Shown here: positions 48,216 through 59,069 of the stretch, one piece after another
How the letters are laid out: each line of letters begins with the position of its first letter
How positions within the stretch are numbered: position 1 is the first letter of the stretch
Source: Sipunculus nudus
Taxonomy: Eukaryota > Annelida > Sipuncula > Golfingiida > Sipunculidae
Direction of reading: 5' to 3'
Length of the DNA stretch: 64,000 bases
Assembly (NCBI GenBank): GCA_026874595.1
Contig: CM049311.1
Location: 77,576,453-77,640,452, forward strand
Notes under the pieces: model-generated
What the model was told of the DNA's origin: nothing
The model's input: only the letters and a program-made list of their open reading frames with translations
The model's database searches: none
Made by a program: the position numbers and the translations under genes

Positions 48216-48517
48216 AACATTTATTATATTCAATTTTATTATACCTTCGCCGGGATATAGTGTCAGTGCTTGGTCTGCCAATCACTAGGAGAGCTCTTGC
48301 TCGATATTTTAAGGAAATTTCAGAATTGCACATACTTGTAATCAAACGTTCCACGGCAGCGTTAAATTCCCACTTTAAAGCAGTTGACGGCCAAGGACAG
48401 AGGTCTTTTGATTTAAGTTTGAACCATAACTAGTTTGTATATATATTTATACATTATTAATTTTTGATTTAATTATGAATGAAAATAAGACAAAATATGC
48501 GATGCTTCAACATTGTT

Positions 48518-48806
48518 CCCGACATATCAAGACAGTGTTAATTCCGACATATCAAGAGAGTGTTTATTCCCGACATAACAAGACAGTGTTAATAGCCGAC
48601 ATATCAAGACAGTGTTAATTCCGACATATAAAGACGGTGTTAATTCCCGACATAACAAGACAGTGTTAATTCCGACATATCAAGACAGTGTTAATTCCGA
48701 CATATCAAGACAGTGTTAATTCCCGACATATCAAGACAGTGTTAATTCCCGACATATCAAGACAGTGTTAATTCCCGACATATCAAGACAGTGTTCCCGA
48801 CATATC
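48518..48806 (+). repeat. 25/26-bp minisatellite, 11 full copies
   Basis: The unit is (C)CCGACATATCAAGACAG followed by TGTTAATT, directly abutting. The last full unit lacks the AATT end and a partial twelfth copy closes the array. Units differ by single substitutions and by a 1-bp length alternation. Confidence 0.95.
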
Positions 48807-50489
48807 TGATTTAGGTTCTTAATAAATTCAAAATAAATAGGTTTTATTGATATGATTGTAAAATTTTCATCGGTCCGTAATATCCATGTTTACTATTTAA
48901 ACTTTACTTGATTAAGGGTGCAAGTTTTATGTTGTAATTGTCTGGAAGCAAAATGACATAGAGTTGAATAAATAAGTGATTATATTGTGGAGCTTTTCTG
49001 GCACGATTCAATATACAAGTCTATAATGTTTATTATAAACGATACAGGGTCTCTTAATAACTGTTACATAACGTCAATAAGGGCTATACAGGTTCTGGAT
49101 CTAGTTTGTCCAAACAGGACACCTGTTTGTTTTTGTATAAGATGTTAAAAAAAAAAGATATTGCCTGCCTGCTCGCTCCATACAACAATTGAATTTTAGT
49201 GTAGTCTTAAAAGAGGTTCCCTTCTATCTCCTACAACTGTTTTACGGATGAGGGCGCGGTCATTCCCAGAGCGTTTCTCCTGATTCTTCTTGGAAGATAC
49301 GAGTCTAATGGATATATCCCCACCTTGTCATGAGACTGTCATCAGAGTACATTCCTGTCGTATAACCGTGTGGTTATCAAATCCTGATGTCAGAAAAAAT
49401 TCGAAACCACGCATGGGAGCTGCCATTTTAAGTAGAGGCTAAAACGCGGATGTCGCAAGTCGCATGTTGGAATAAGGGGCATCTTTCTAGTTAATTAAAT
49501 TTTCATTCACAAATATTTGAATTATCTGAATAAGGATTTACATAGGTAATATAAAGGTAATATACATTGTATTTTAATATACATTGCTATAGTGCACTAA
49601 ACATTATTGTGAAAGTAAATATAAAAGCAAGCAATCACACTAAAGAAGCTACTTGTTTTCATAGGAAGCTTCTTTCAATATCTAGGCCAAAAGTCACCCC
49701 TGTTTATTATTTAAACACATATATGTATACATATATAAGTATACATGGGGTGTATACTAATAACCTGCTTTGTACCTTGAATTAAGATTTGAAGGTGTGA
49801 ACCGATCACCCTAATTAAACATTTTTTTTATGGAAATAAGGTTAAATATAGAAGTGCAGATTAACACCAGTCTCATGCGAGTCTGATAAGTACTTAGAAC
49901 CTTCTGACAAAGCAAAACATCACCAATATAGCTGTTTTCCACCAGTGACACGTACGGCAGGTCCATAAGATATAACTGCATGTATGTATTTTATACAATA
50001 GTACCTATTTGTCAAAACATGGATAGCGTAAATTACTTCACCATCATTAACCGGAGTTATTAAGGGAGTGAGTTTCCAGGTCTTTACATACAGTTGGCTC
50101 AGGAATGAGAACAGGGGTGTCTGGATACTTCATTTCGCGTTTTTTTTATTACAAAAGAATATTAATTATTTATTGAAAGCTTAAACGTTGTAAAAACCTA
50201 CTGTAATAGAACTAAACAGACCACATGTGTGTCATTCTGATTAACCAGATTAGAATATTCCAGGTTCCTCATTAAACTTTAATAGGTGTAGGGTACATAA
50301 GCGTAATGAATATGTTAATCAAAGCAGAAAGGTGTGTCCCAGTTCACAAAGTCGATGGTTGTATCACAGGTCAGGTATGACCACTGGAACAAAGGCGGCT
50401 ACAATTAGGTCGCATGTAGGATACACTTTCCCCGATTTTGGATATTGGTAGTAACGATTCTCCTAATGCTGGTGAGTGACGAGAGTGTG
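48807..50489. other. No gene recognised
   Basis: AT-rich non-coding sequence without notable repeats. Confidence 0.5.
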
Positions 50490-50858
50490 GACTCGGGCCA
50501 GGACAAAGAAACCCGCTTCGTAGGGTAGAGCACAAGGCTTAAAGCCGGGAGATGGTGAGTTCGAATCTCAGCCGAGGCGGTGAGATTTTTCACAGTCGGC
50601 CCCCACCCAGGGTGAGCGCTCTACAGGCTTAATGGAGAGCTGTGTCCAACAGTCGTGCTTCATTCACAAACGAATGCGCCTTTTTGGGGTTCCTCTGTGT
50701 TATGACCCATCAATGGGGATGACACGCACCCAGGACCCGCAGGAGCGATACACCGAGCCTTGTTGACGCCAGAATTATCGCGTGTAAGCCCCTGTCACGT
50801 AGTCCGAACCCGGAATGGAATTCTGCAGATATTACTTAATACTTAATACTTAATTAAG
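50490..50858 (+). repeat. tRNA-derived SINE with (CTTAATA)n tail
   Basis: Box A TAGGGTAGAGCAC (50521), an anticodon-like hairpin GGCTTAAAGCC and box B GAGTTCGAATCTC (50557) form a tRNA-like head. An unrelated body of about 260 bp follows, ending in TTACTTAATACTTAATACTT, a typical SINE 3' tail repeat. Confidence 0.78.
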
Positions 50859-51226
50859 CAAGCATAAAAAATGGAGGCGGTTACCTCCACCAAAATGTCT
50901 TAAAAAATAAAAGAAACTGCCCTATTTTGCAAAAACAAAAATATGTTTTTGAGATCAAGATTGCTTCTATACTTTAAATGCCTGTTCCTCGGGTTTGACC
51001 ATCCAAAATATAAATCATTTCACAGCCTTTGAAGTAAGTTTTGCGCTGATAGCAAACACACCAACTATAACAACGACATACAGATATTACCTCCTGGAAA
51101 AAAGTGAAATGATTAGGACGATAAGCACTTTTACACTGGTCAGAGTGCAACTACATTGGAGATTTGAACGAAAACTTTTAGGCACATTAAGGCCGTTTCT
51201 GGTACCAACAGACCTGATCAAATTTG

Positions 51227-51663
51227 TTACGTTAAATCCGAGAATATGGCAGTTATGGGTATATTGTCACTGACAGGCCTATTCTTGGTTTGTGGCAGGT
51301 ATTGTCTATGCATCACTGTATAAGCTAGGGCATTGCAAACGCCACCAAAATTGACGATAAAAACAAGAAAAACGAAAAACTCTTGCGGCGGGGGAGCCCA
51401 GATCAGCCACAGATAATACGCGAAAAGCGACCACCATTGAAAGATGTAAACGAGGATAAAAATCATCATGACCTTCGCTGACCGCTTGTATTTCTTTTTC
51501 CGCTCCTTGTCTTCCGCTGTCTCGGTGTCTGGCCCAGAGGAGCGAATCTTGAGCCAGATCCCTGAGTAGCACACCACACTGACGGTGAACATGCACAGAC
51601 CCCTGTATCCCACATCTGACATAGGACATATTTGTTCCAAGTGTACCTGCAGCCTCAACACAC
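51227..51663 (-). pseudogene. Seven-transmembrane receptor, 3' exon (TM5-TM7 and tail)
   Basis: Acceptor ATATTTTCCAG opens the exon. The main frame reads TM5 (LCMFTVSVVCYSGIWLKI), a basic third loop (DKERKKKYKRSAKV), TM6 (VMMIFILVYIFQWWSLFAYY) and TM7 (FFVFLVFIVNFGGVCNALAY), then a short tail ending SDLT. The style of TM7 and the loops recalls the cAMP-receptor-like/GPR157-like group seen in invertebrates rather than rhodopsin-like receptors. Joining from the upstream donor (52156) lands in a different frame (WCVEAAGT), so a frameshift lies near the start. Role: plasma-membrane receptor, ligand unknown. Confidence 0.75.
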
Positions 51664-52155
51664 CTGGAAAATATTTCAGATTATACATTCATTAATTATA
51701 AAAATAAACATATTTTAATCTATCCTTGGTTTTGTCTAATGTTTGAAAAAGAAATATATTTTTGAGGATAGAGTGAAATGATTTTGAAGGGATCAATATT
51801 CCCGCAAATTAAAAAATGCTGGGAAAATCGACATCGAGTTTCGAGGGAATGCTACTTTCCCAATGTTGTTGCGTTTTCGTTATGCAGGATTTTCATGTCA
51901 CTTGTCGGAAGGTGTACCAACACCAGCTGTAAGTTACGGCATTAATGAAGAAATTTAACAAAAGGACAATATTTTCTTCGTTCTTTTGAATATTAGTAAT
52001 AAAAAACAGTATTGTTAAAAATATCATCCATGTTGTGAAGTACACTAGGGTGAAAATAAGAAAATATGTAATACATTCAAACTAAGCGTATATCCGCGGC
52101 TTTTAGTTTTTTGCAAATACACGTGTCTTAGTTTAATGCAGCATTCGATACATAC

Positions 52156-52673
52156 CACAAGCCATTGAATCCAAGGTAACCGTACACTAGTTCCAGTGTG
52201 CTGAATATGAAAGGAGGCACAGCACAAGAGTGAAGAGAATTAAGCGCCAGTCAAACTGACCTAGGTGGATTTTCTTCTGATAATACACAAGGAATGCACT
52301 GAAAGCTGTGTACAGTACAGTCAGACCTTGGTCAAGCATGAACAGAATAGTCAACACAGATAAAAACATCAGGCAGACGCCTTGCGGTGGTTGTGCCGTA
52401 TTGGCGACTAGGTATAGATGGTCAGACCCATGGGATAAACTAAAAAGTAAATGTGTCACAGCCAGGTAGACGCAAAGACATTCCCCTGGAGTCCACTGAT
52501 AGAATCCCCGTCTTTTTGTTAGGCGCTCGGTTACAAATAGGAATACAACGGTTATAGCACTCGCTATACTACTCGCATAACAGGATGCAATGGCAGTTAA
52601 GTGTATTATATAAAACACAGGCCTGCCAGCCCAAAATACCGATGTCACGTTGCCAATGTCAGGTTGTGGAGCT
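52156..52673 (-). pseudogene. Seven-transmembrane receptor, exon with TM1-TM4, frameshifted
   Basis: The main frame reads NVTSVFWAGRPVFYIIHL into TM1 (SSIASAITVVFLFVTERL), TM2 (CLCVYLAVTHLLFSLSHGS), TM3 (VCLMFLSVLTILFMLDQG...LVYY) and TM4 (FDWRLILFTLVLCLL). Just after TM4 the expected loop (VYGYLGFNGLW) is found in another frame, ending at a very good donor TTGTG|GTATGT. This indicates a one-base indel near 52195-52215. A second frame break lies near 52655-52665, between LDNSSTT and PDIGNVTS. The exon's 5' end is cut by the transposon at 52683. Confidence 0.75.
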
Positions 52674-52682
52674 GTTGTCCAG

Positions 52683-54592
52683 GGGTCTTTCTAAACACCG
52701 AAAAATACCGAAAAGTACTGAAAAGTTACCGATAAGTACCCAGAAGTTACCGAAAAGTTTCGAAAAGTTGCCAAAAAAGTACCGAAAAGTTACCGAAAAG
52801 TACCGAAAAGTTACTGAAAAGACTTTAAAAGCTCTAAAAATAACAAAAAATTTGTTTTTCAAACTGTCAGTTAAGTTAGCAATTCTGAAAAGTTCTGAAA
52901 AGTAACTGAAAAGTTACCACAATGTACCGAAAAGTTACCAAAAAATGAATTAAATGACTATAAATGCTGGTTTTACATGACATTAAACTTTTCAAAGTGT
53001 GCTACATGTTATTTATTCATGGGATAAATATTAAGTCTTGATATATCTGTAAATACCTGATATTACTTATAACTTAATGAAATATGTTACTTAGTGAAAT
53101 ATGAACCTATTGTTTTTTGCGTTGAGTGCTTTGCCAATATATATTTTTAGTGTGAGAGTTTTCCTTTTCATCCTAAGTGTTTACTCATTGAAATTAAATG
53201 TTCTTACTTTAGGTGTTTGGTCATTTAAGAATTATATTATTTACCAAATGGATTAAAATATAATATGAATTCCATATCATGTACTTAATTCAGAACCTTT
53301 CAATGGTCTAAAATGGCACTTTATGAAAAAATATTAGCAAATTTTGTTTGAAATGCATTCTGATTTTAAAATTAAATTAAACATTCAAAGGTTTGCTGCT
53401 CTTGGATTTATTTATTTTAAAGTTATGGCTACCTCTTGTCATAAGGCTGTACCAGTATATACTGTTAAATACTGCCTAGAGAATAAATAACTGTTCAATA
53501 TTTCAAATTATGTTCCAATTCAAATCAGCTTTAAAGTTGAATTAGGCATCATAACTGTATAGTGAGCAGATATTCCAAAATTTAAATAAAAGTTAATGAA
53601 TTACTTTATTGAAAACAATTATTTAAAAATATAAGAAAAAATATAAAAAAAGTACTGAAAACTACTGAAAGGTAACCAAAAAGTCATTTAAAGTTAATGA
53701 ATTACTTTATTGAAAACAATTAAGTGACTTTTTGGTTACCTTTCAGTAGTTTTCAGTACTTTTTTATATTTTTTTTTTGTAAATATTTTTTTTTATTTTT
53801 AGTACTTCAATTAGTATATTGTAACATTTTGTCATTTTATAGTACTTATCAGTTATTCTTCATAATCCTCTAAAAAGAGCACACAATTTGCTAACTTTAG
53901 TGACAGTCTAAAACATTTTTGGGGTTTACATTATTTAAAATTGCTTTTAAAGTTCTTTCAGTAACTTTTTGGTACTGTTCAGTAACTTCTCGATACTTTT
54001 AAGTACCTTTTCGGTACTTTTTGGTAACTTTTCAGTACTTTTTGGTATGTTTAAGTATTTATTTGATAACATTTTGTCACTTTTTCAGTCACTTTCCATC
54101 ATCCATTATAAAGGGAAAGAACAAAATTTGCTTACTTTAATGACAGTCTTGGACAACTTTTTGGTAATTATGTGTTATAATAAATAAAAAAAATACTTTA
54201 ATAGTCCTTTTGGTTACTTTTTGGTACATTGTGGTAACTTTTCAGTACTTTTTGGTAACTTTTCAGTACTTTTTGGTATTTTTGAGTAATTATTTGGTAA
54301 CATTTTGTCCCTTTATGGTGCTTTTTAGTCACTTTTCATCATTCTTCATAAGGGTAAAAAAAGAGCACACAATTTGCTAACTTTACTTACAGTCTGAACC
54401 TAATTTTTGGTAATTTTTAGTGATAACATTAATTAAAATGTGCTTTTAAAGTCGTTTCAGTTACTTTTTGGTTAATTTTTTGGTAACTATTTGGTACTTT
54501 TCAGTACTTTTCGGTAACTTTTCGGTAATTTTCCGGTACTTTTCGGTAACTTTTCCGTATTTTTCGGTACTTTTCTCTGTGTAGAAAGACCC
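52683..54592. mobile_element. 1,910-bp transposon with inverted TACCGAAAAGT arrays, inserted in a receptor exon
   Basis: The ends are GGGTCTTTCT (52683) and AGAAAGACCC (to 54592), and the inverted match continues for about 36 bases with a few mismatches. It is flanked on both sides by GTTGTCCAG (52674-52682 and 54593-54601), a 9-bp target duplication. Next to the left end lie about 240 bp of degenerate GAAAAGT(T)ACC repeats; the right end carries the same motif in reverse complement (54200-54570, with a further block 53950-54050). A central hairpin (53649-53685 with 53727-53763) is also built from this motif. No transposase ORF. A 9-bp duplication suggests MULE-type cutting, but the superfamily is unproven. 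Confidence 0.85.
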
Positions 54593-54601
54593 GTTGTCCA
54601 G

Positions 54602-54772
54602 GAAACAGATCACATTAAAGTAGTGTTCAACTTGGTTACCTCGACTGTAGGTACGTAATCCGTCATTGTCGATGGTTAAATATCTCCATGACCTTGCGAT
54701 ACCATAGTTCAATCAGACTCTTTCAAAGATTTAATATACTTGGTGCTGGCTTTCTTCTGGATCCTCTCATGT
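54602..54772 (-). pseudogene. Seven-transmembrane receptor, N-terminal exon part
   Basis: Acceptor TTTATATACAG. The frame reading TIDNDGLRTYSRGNQVEHYF and NVICFLDN continues, after removal of the transposon and one copy of the target duplication, into the exon at 52673. Upstream in the same exon that frame has a stop (TGA at about 54713), while other frames stay open, so at least one further frameshift is present. It encodes extracellular sequence ahead of TM1. Confidence 0.6.
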
Positions 54773-55464
54773 CTGTATATAAAATATGATAAATTAAAAA
54801 TAGTTATAATATTACATGATATATCATGGCAAACTTCGTTCACTCGCCAATAATGCTTATGGTGCTCACGCAAGTTTCTTAAGATTTTATGAAGATTTAT
54901 CAGGCTTCATTAGTTCTTTTGGGAAAATATAACACCCGTTAATCTATTAAATGGATGTCTGTAACCTGTACATATACGCAAGCAAGAGCCTAAAATTAAT
55001 TTATTTATTAATTTAATAAAATCTTTGCTGTCCAAACCATTAATATTTTGCTGGATCTGTTTATCTTATTTTTTTTTTAAATAATATCATTGCAGTTAAG
55101 ATAGTTTCAAAATTGTTGTAACTTCATAAGAGTTAGAATATGTATATATAAAGTCGTCTTATGAGTATGGGGATGGACGAAAGTTAGGTTTATGGGAAAT
55201 ATAGTCTTGATTCTATTCATACGAAATTAACTAAGTGGCTTAGCCAATAACTTGTGGATACCATTGTGAAAATGTTATGCATTTTAATGCAAGAGTCTAT
55301 TTTTAGCATTCTGTGTTTAAATTATAACACAGGTGGATTATTCGTAGCCAAAGATGTTATATACATATACATTGAAGTATTGAGTAGGAATTTGTTTTTC
55401 TTTCTAGTTTCTTCCTATTGAACACTTTGGTTGTAAGTTGCAACGCACATATATCACACATATA

Positions 55465-56361
55465 ATGTCAAGGCCCAGATCCCGATATGGGCCAATCGGC
55501 CATAGGTCCAGACCAAATCCCGATCGGGATTCAGTCCTGCCTAAACACCGACCGGGATTTAGTCTATCGCCGATTGGTCTGGACCAGTTCCCGATAGGTC
55601 CAGCCCAAATCCCGATCGAAAGTCTGACCAGTCCAACCCTGATCAGGATCTGTTCCAGTCCAAATCCTGATTCAAACTGAGTTGACATAATACTAAATAA
55701 TGCCCTTAGCACATAAGAAAACAGTTTTTGATCAGCCTACTTATAAACTTAAATCTAATTTTGTAGTAGTAAAATTTTATTTATGCCATGTCAAACCTCA
55801 AATACATATAGCTAGTTGAACAATTAAATATTAGTAGGACTGATACTTGACATATTTTAATTAATGGAATAAAATAATACTACTGAATGTGGTACAACTT
55901 AATTGTAGCACAACTTAACCTTTGTAAAAAAAAGTGAAATATTTTAAACTAACTGAATAAAACTTTTCTGCCTTGTATTACCTCATGCATGCATCATGTA
56001 TGTATGAATCAAAATAATTATATTCTGTACATCTAAATAAAACAAAAATATTCGATACAATTTTACATTGATTTTACAATTAAAAAGAGCCTTGTGGACA
56101 TGAAGTGAGCAAGGAGATAAAGTAATGAGTTGGATCGGTGCATGGTATGAGCAGCCATTACCTAGCCAACTGATCAGACAGGAAGGTATTAATTATTAAT
56201 ATATTAAAATGTTATTAATTAAAGATCGGGATTTAGGCCGGACTGAATCCGGATCCGATTCTTTTTTATGGACCAATCGGGAATCGGTCAAGATCGGTCA
56301 ATCCCGAGTGGGATTTGGTCTTGACCAGTCGGGGTCTAGATCGGGATCTGAGCTTTGACAT
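55465..56361. mobile_element. Inverted-repeat element rich in CCGATCGGGAT motifs
   Basis: The left end ATGTCAAGGCCCAGATCCCG and right end ATGTCAAAGCTCAGATCCCG (read on minus from 56361) match at about 21 of 23 positions. ATATA flanks both sides but is low complexity. Subterminal regions (55480-55680 and 56224-56350) consist of degenerate AATCCCGATCGGGATT, GACCAATCGG and GGTCTGGACCAG motifs in opposite orientation at the two ends. The centre is AT-rich without an ORF. Non-autonomous DNA transposon. Confidence 0.75.
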
Positions 56362-56860
56362 ATATATCTCTAAGAGTGAAGTTGCATATCAAATTTGACC
56401 TAATGACTCATTTGTGATATTACTCTATATGACCACTTGATGCACTGTGAACCCTGACAGGGTCGTAAAGTAAATATTTTTTTCCCATGAGATACATAAC
56501 ATTCCATACTCATGCCCTCGTAATCATTGCTTTTTAGATCCCTCAGTACCCAAACGCGACCTCTTGTATCGGTTATTATATCGTCACAATCTTAATTGAA
56601 AGTTCAATATATTTCACAATTTTATAGATTGTTACCCACCCACAAAAAGTGACAAAAATATACCAAACTATCATAGGTTATTTTAAAATTACCTCATGTT
56701 AGTAAATAAATCAAGTCTGTATTCAGGGGAGAAGAAAGAATCATCAATTCTCTCTGACGCTCGAAATGATCTATGACAAGAGTGGACTAGTTTAATAATA
56801 CATGCGGGTAAGTTCACAGCACATTCGTACCAACAGAATCACCAGTTAGACTATGGCCCA

Positions 56861-56867
<7 letters not shown>

Positions 56868-56894
<27 letters not shown>
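56868..56894. repeat. (CA)n microsatellite
   Basis: About 13 CA units just left of the CCCGCCCCGC element. Confidence 0.95.
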
Positions 56895-56896
<2 letters not shown>

Positions 56897-56907
56897 ATAT
56901 AAGATAT

Positions 56908-58215
56908 TAGGGCCCTGCGCGGGCTGAAAAATTGAACCCGCACCCGCCCCGCATCATGCCCTGTCAGCCCGCTGCCCGCCCCGCAATCAAAGAAACAAAT
57001 TCAGCCCGCCCCGCCCCACAGTTACTATGATTCTTTCAGTCCCTTGCCGCCCCGCAAAATTTTCTTTCAGCCCGCACCCGCCCCGATCCGCAGTTTTCAA
57101 GTTTCCGGCCCGCAGTCCAGCCCGCAAAATAATTAAAAATAGTTATCGGATCCAAAGGTTTACATATCAAGATATTTAACAGCATATATATATGACACGC
57201 TTATTATTAATATATATGAAATGTTTGATGATTGGAATGAACATTTAATTTTAATACGTTTTTGCAATAATTCAAACAAACCTTTGGTTTATTGTGTCTG
57301 TATCTACTTAAATATATATAAAATAAGTAAAGAAAAAATTAGACTTCTTCAAAGTACACGTATGTGTACCCAAACTTACCCTGTAGAACAGTATTGGCTA
57401 ATCACAAGCCATCAAACTACTGAGATGTGTTGCTGCTAATTAGCTGAAACTGAGACTAATCAGGTCAAGAGAGTAAAGGGGTAATCTGACCGATGTGGCT
57501 ATAGATTCAGGATGTTCATTGAGATCTAGACATGGCCAGAGCCTTGTTTCTTATAGCAATCATTAACACATTATGCTGTGACCAAACAGGGATTTGACCA
57601 GCCAGTGGTCAATGTCAGTTACAATAAGACAGCACATGGAGTTACAATTAGATAAGGAGTCCACCTTAGGCTTTGTGCAGTTCCAGGTCAATTGAGTCAC
57701 CTAGAAAGCCAGCTGTAGCCACACACTGTCTATTACAAGATCAAAGGTAATCAAGCCCTTAATTAACTCCCAGCCATATTATATAATATGTGAGACATGA
57801 CACAAGTACAGGGTTAAAGTCCATATACAACATCAGGCCGGGTAACTTTATACAAAGTAAAGACCAGCTCCCATTTCAGATTAAGGATGCCTCATCTATT
57901 TTGTATAACAAATTGACGTGAAACCTAGACACATTTGCATAGTGTTGTTACAACTGTCAGTCAGTGTAAGGGGTTAACAGGAATAAATTAATTTTTTTCA
58001 AATTAATTTTTTCATATTACTGTTTTCACAACACCTGAAAACATTTTATACAAAAATACTAATTTCTTCAAATGATAGTTTTTTTTAGGTATAATTTCAT
58101 ATTCATGTTTTACTGAACTGTCAGATCATCAACCCGCAGCCCGCCCCGCCCCGCACAGACTTCATTTCGGTCCGCCCCACCCCACACTTTCTTAGATGTA
58201 GCCCGCCCCGCATAG
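56908..58215 (+). mobile_element. hAT-like non-autonomous element with iterated CAGCCCGCCCCGC
   Basis: The start TAGGGCCCTGCGCGGG is of the TAGGG type used by some hAT elements. The block 56925-57127 and a second block 58134-58215 are made of AGCCCGCCCCGC/CCCGCACCCGCCCC repeats in the same orientation, around 1 kb of AT-rich filler with no ORF. A matching right terminus was not found, so the element may be truncated on the right. GC-rich islands in AT-rich surroundings make it conspicuous. Confidence 0.6.
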
Positions 58216-58483
58216 ATTCCTATTAGACATACGGTTGATTCAATTTAGTGATTCGATAAAAGGTCGGAGGGCAGTAATGAGTTTAAAATAAAAGTAAATC
58301 CGCCCTCAGCTTTATGACATTTTAATATTACTAGGAAATTCTTTTTTTTTCATTGCACTTACATGTAAACACAATAAATACCTACTTTTCTCAGTTATCC
58401 TTTAGAGGAATTTACCTTATGTTCGTGTTTGTGTAATATTTCCTTATGATAAAATCCCCAACTGCAGTAAATTTCTGACTTAC

Positions 58484-58606
58484 CTTTCAATATATATGTA
58501 TATGTCTTCACCAAGGTTAATGCATTTTCATATGTTTTCGTTTCGTTTGGCAATTCATGAGCTGTTTGTGTAGTAATGCATATCACTGGATCTAACACGT
58601 TATGTT
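58484..58606 (-). CDS. Probable upstream exon of the seven-transmembrane receptor
   Basis: This 123-bp exon has acceptor GTGCTTACAG and a near-consensus donor GAAAG|GTAAGTC, phase 1 in and 1 out. It encodes HNVLDPVICITTQTAHELP, a glycosylation site (NET) and ENALTLVKTYTYILK. Position and strand fit an extracellular exon of the receptor at 51.2-54.8 kb, but the next exon is decayed so phase cannot be checked. It could belong to another gene. Confidence 0.5.
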
Positions 58607-58899
58607 CTGTAAGCACCCAACTTATTCACTATACCGCCCATCAATTAAGCCACACGTTCACTCTATCAATTACGAACCCTTGACTTCGTGCTGCTCTATG
58701 ACATTTATTTTATTCATGAACCCGATGAAATATTCATCACGAGGCATTCCGTAGGACATATGATTTCTGAAAGCATCTGGCCGCACTTCGTATAGTTCAA
58801 AGCGGGCTCTTGCCACAGTCCGTGACCAGCGCAGATAACCTTACACCGGTCTCATGTACAAACACCATGCCCGGCAAGGATGGACAAACACCTGAAATC

Positions 58900-59065
58900 A
58901 TTGCTTGCCGGAAATCTCCGATTTCGGCAAGCTGGTTTGTCAGCCGCGGATGTCTGTTTGTCTTGCTGTTTGTTGCCTGCCGGAAATCTCCGATTTCGAC
59001 AAGCTGGTTGGTCAGTCGCGGATGTGTGTTTGTTGCTTCCCGGAAATCTCCGATTTTCTTCTTCA
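58900..59065 (+). repeat. Tandem repeat, about 70-bp unit, 2.4 copies
   Basis: CCGGAAATCTCCGATTTCG begins each unit at about 58909, 58979 and 59039, followed by (A/C)AAGCTGGTTTGTCAG and CGCGGATGT in the first two. The several ORFs on both strands here are repeat translations. Confidence 0.9.
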
Positions 59066-59069
59066 TGGT

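Noticed and set aside
47961-48354. Overlapping 106- and 108-codon minus ORFs
   Set aside because: They arise from GC-rich sequence open in several frames, with no family features.
48518-48806. CRISPR-like regular repeats
   Set aside because: Units abut directly with no unique spacers, and the surrounding DNA is animal; it is a minisatellite.
52585-52905. Lys/Thr/Glu-rich ORFs (also 54461-54712)
   Set aside because: Mostly translations of the TACCGAAAAGT array of the transposon, fused by chance to receptor codons.
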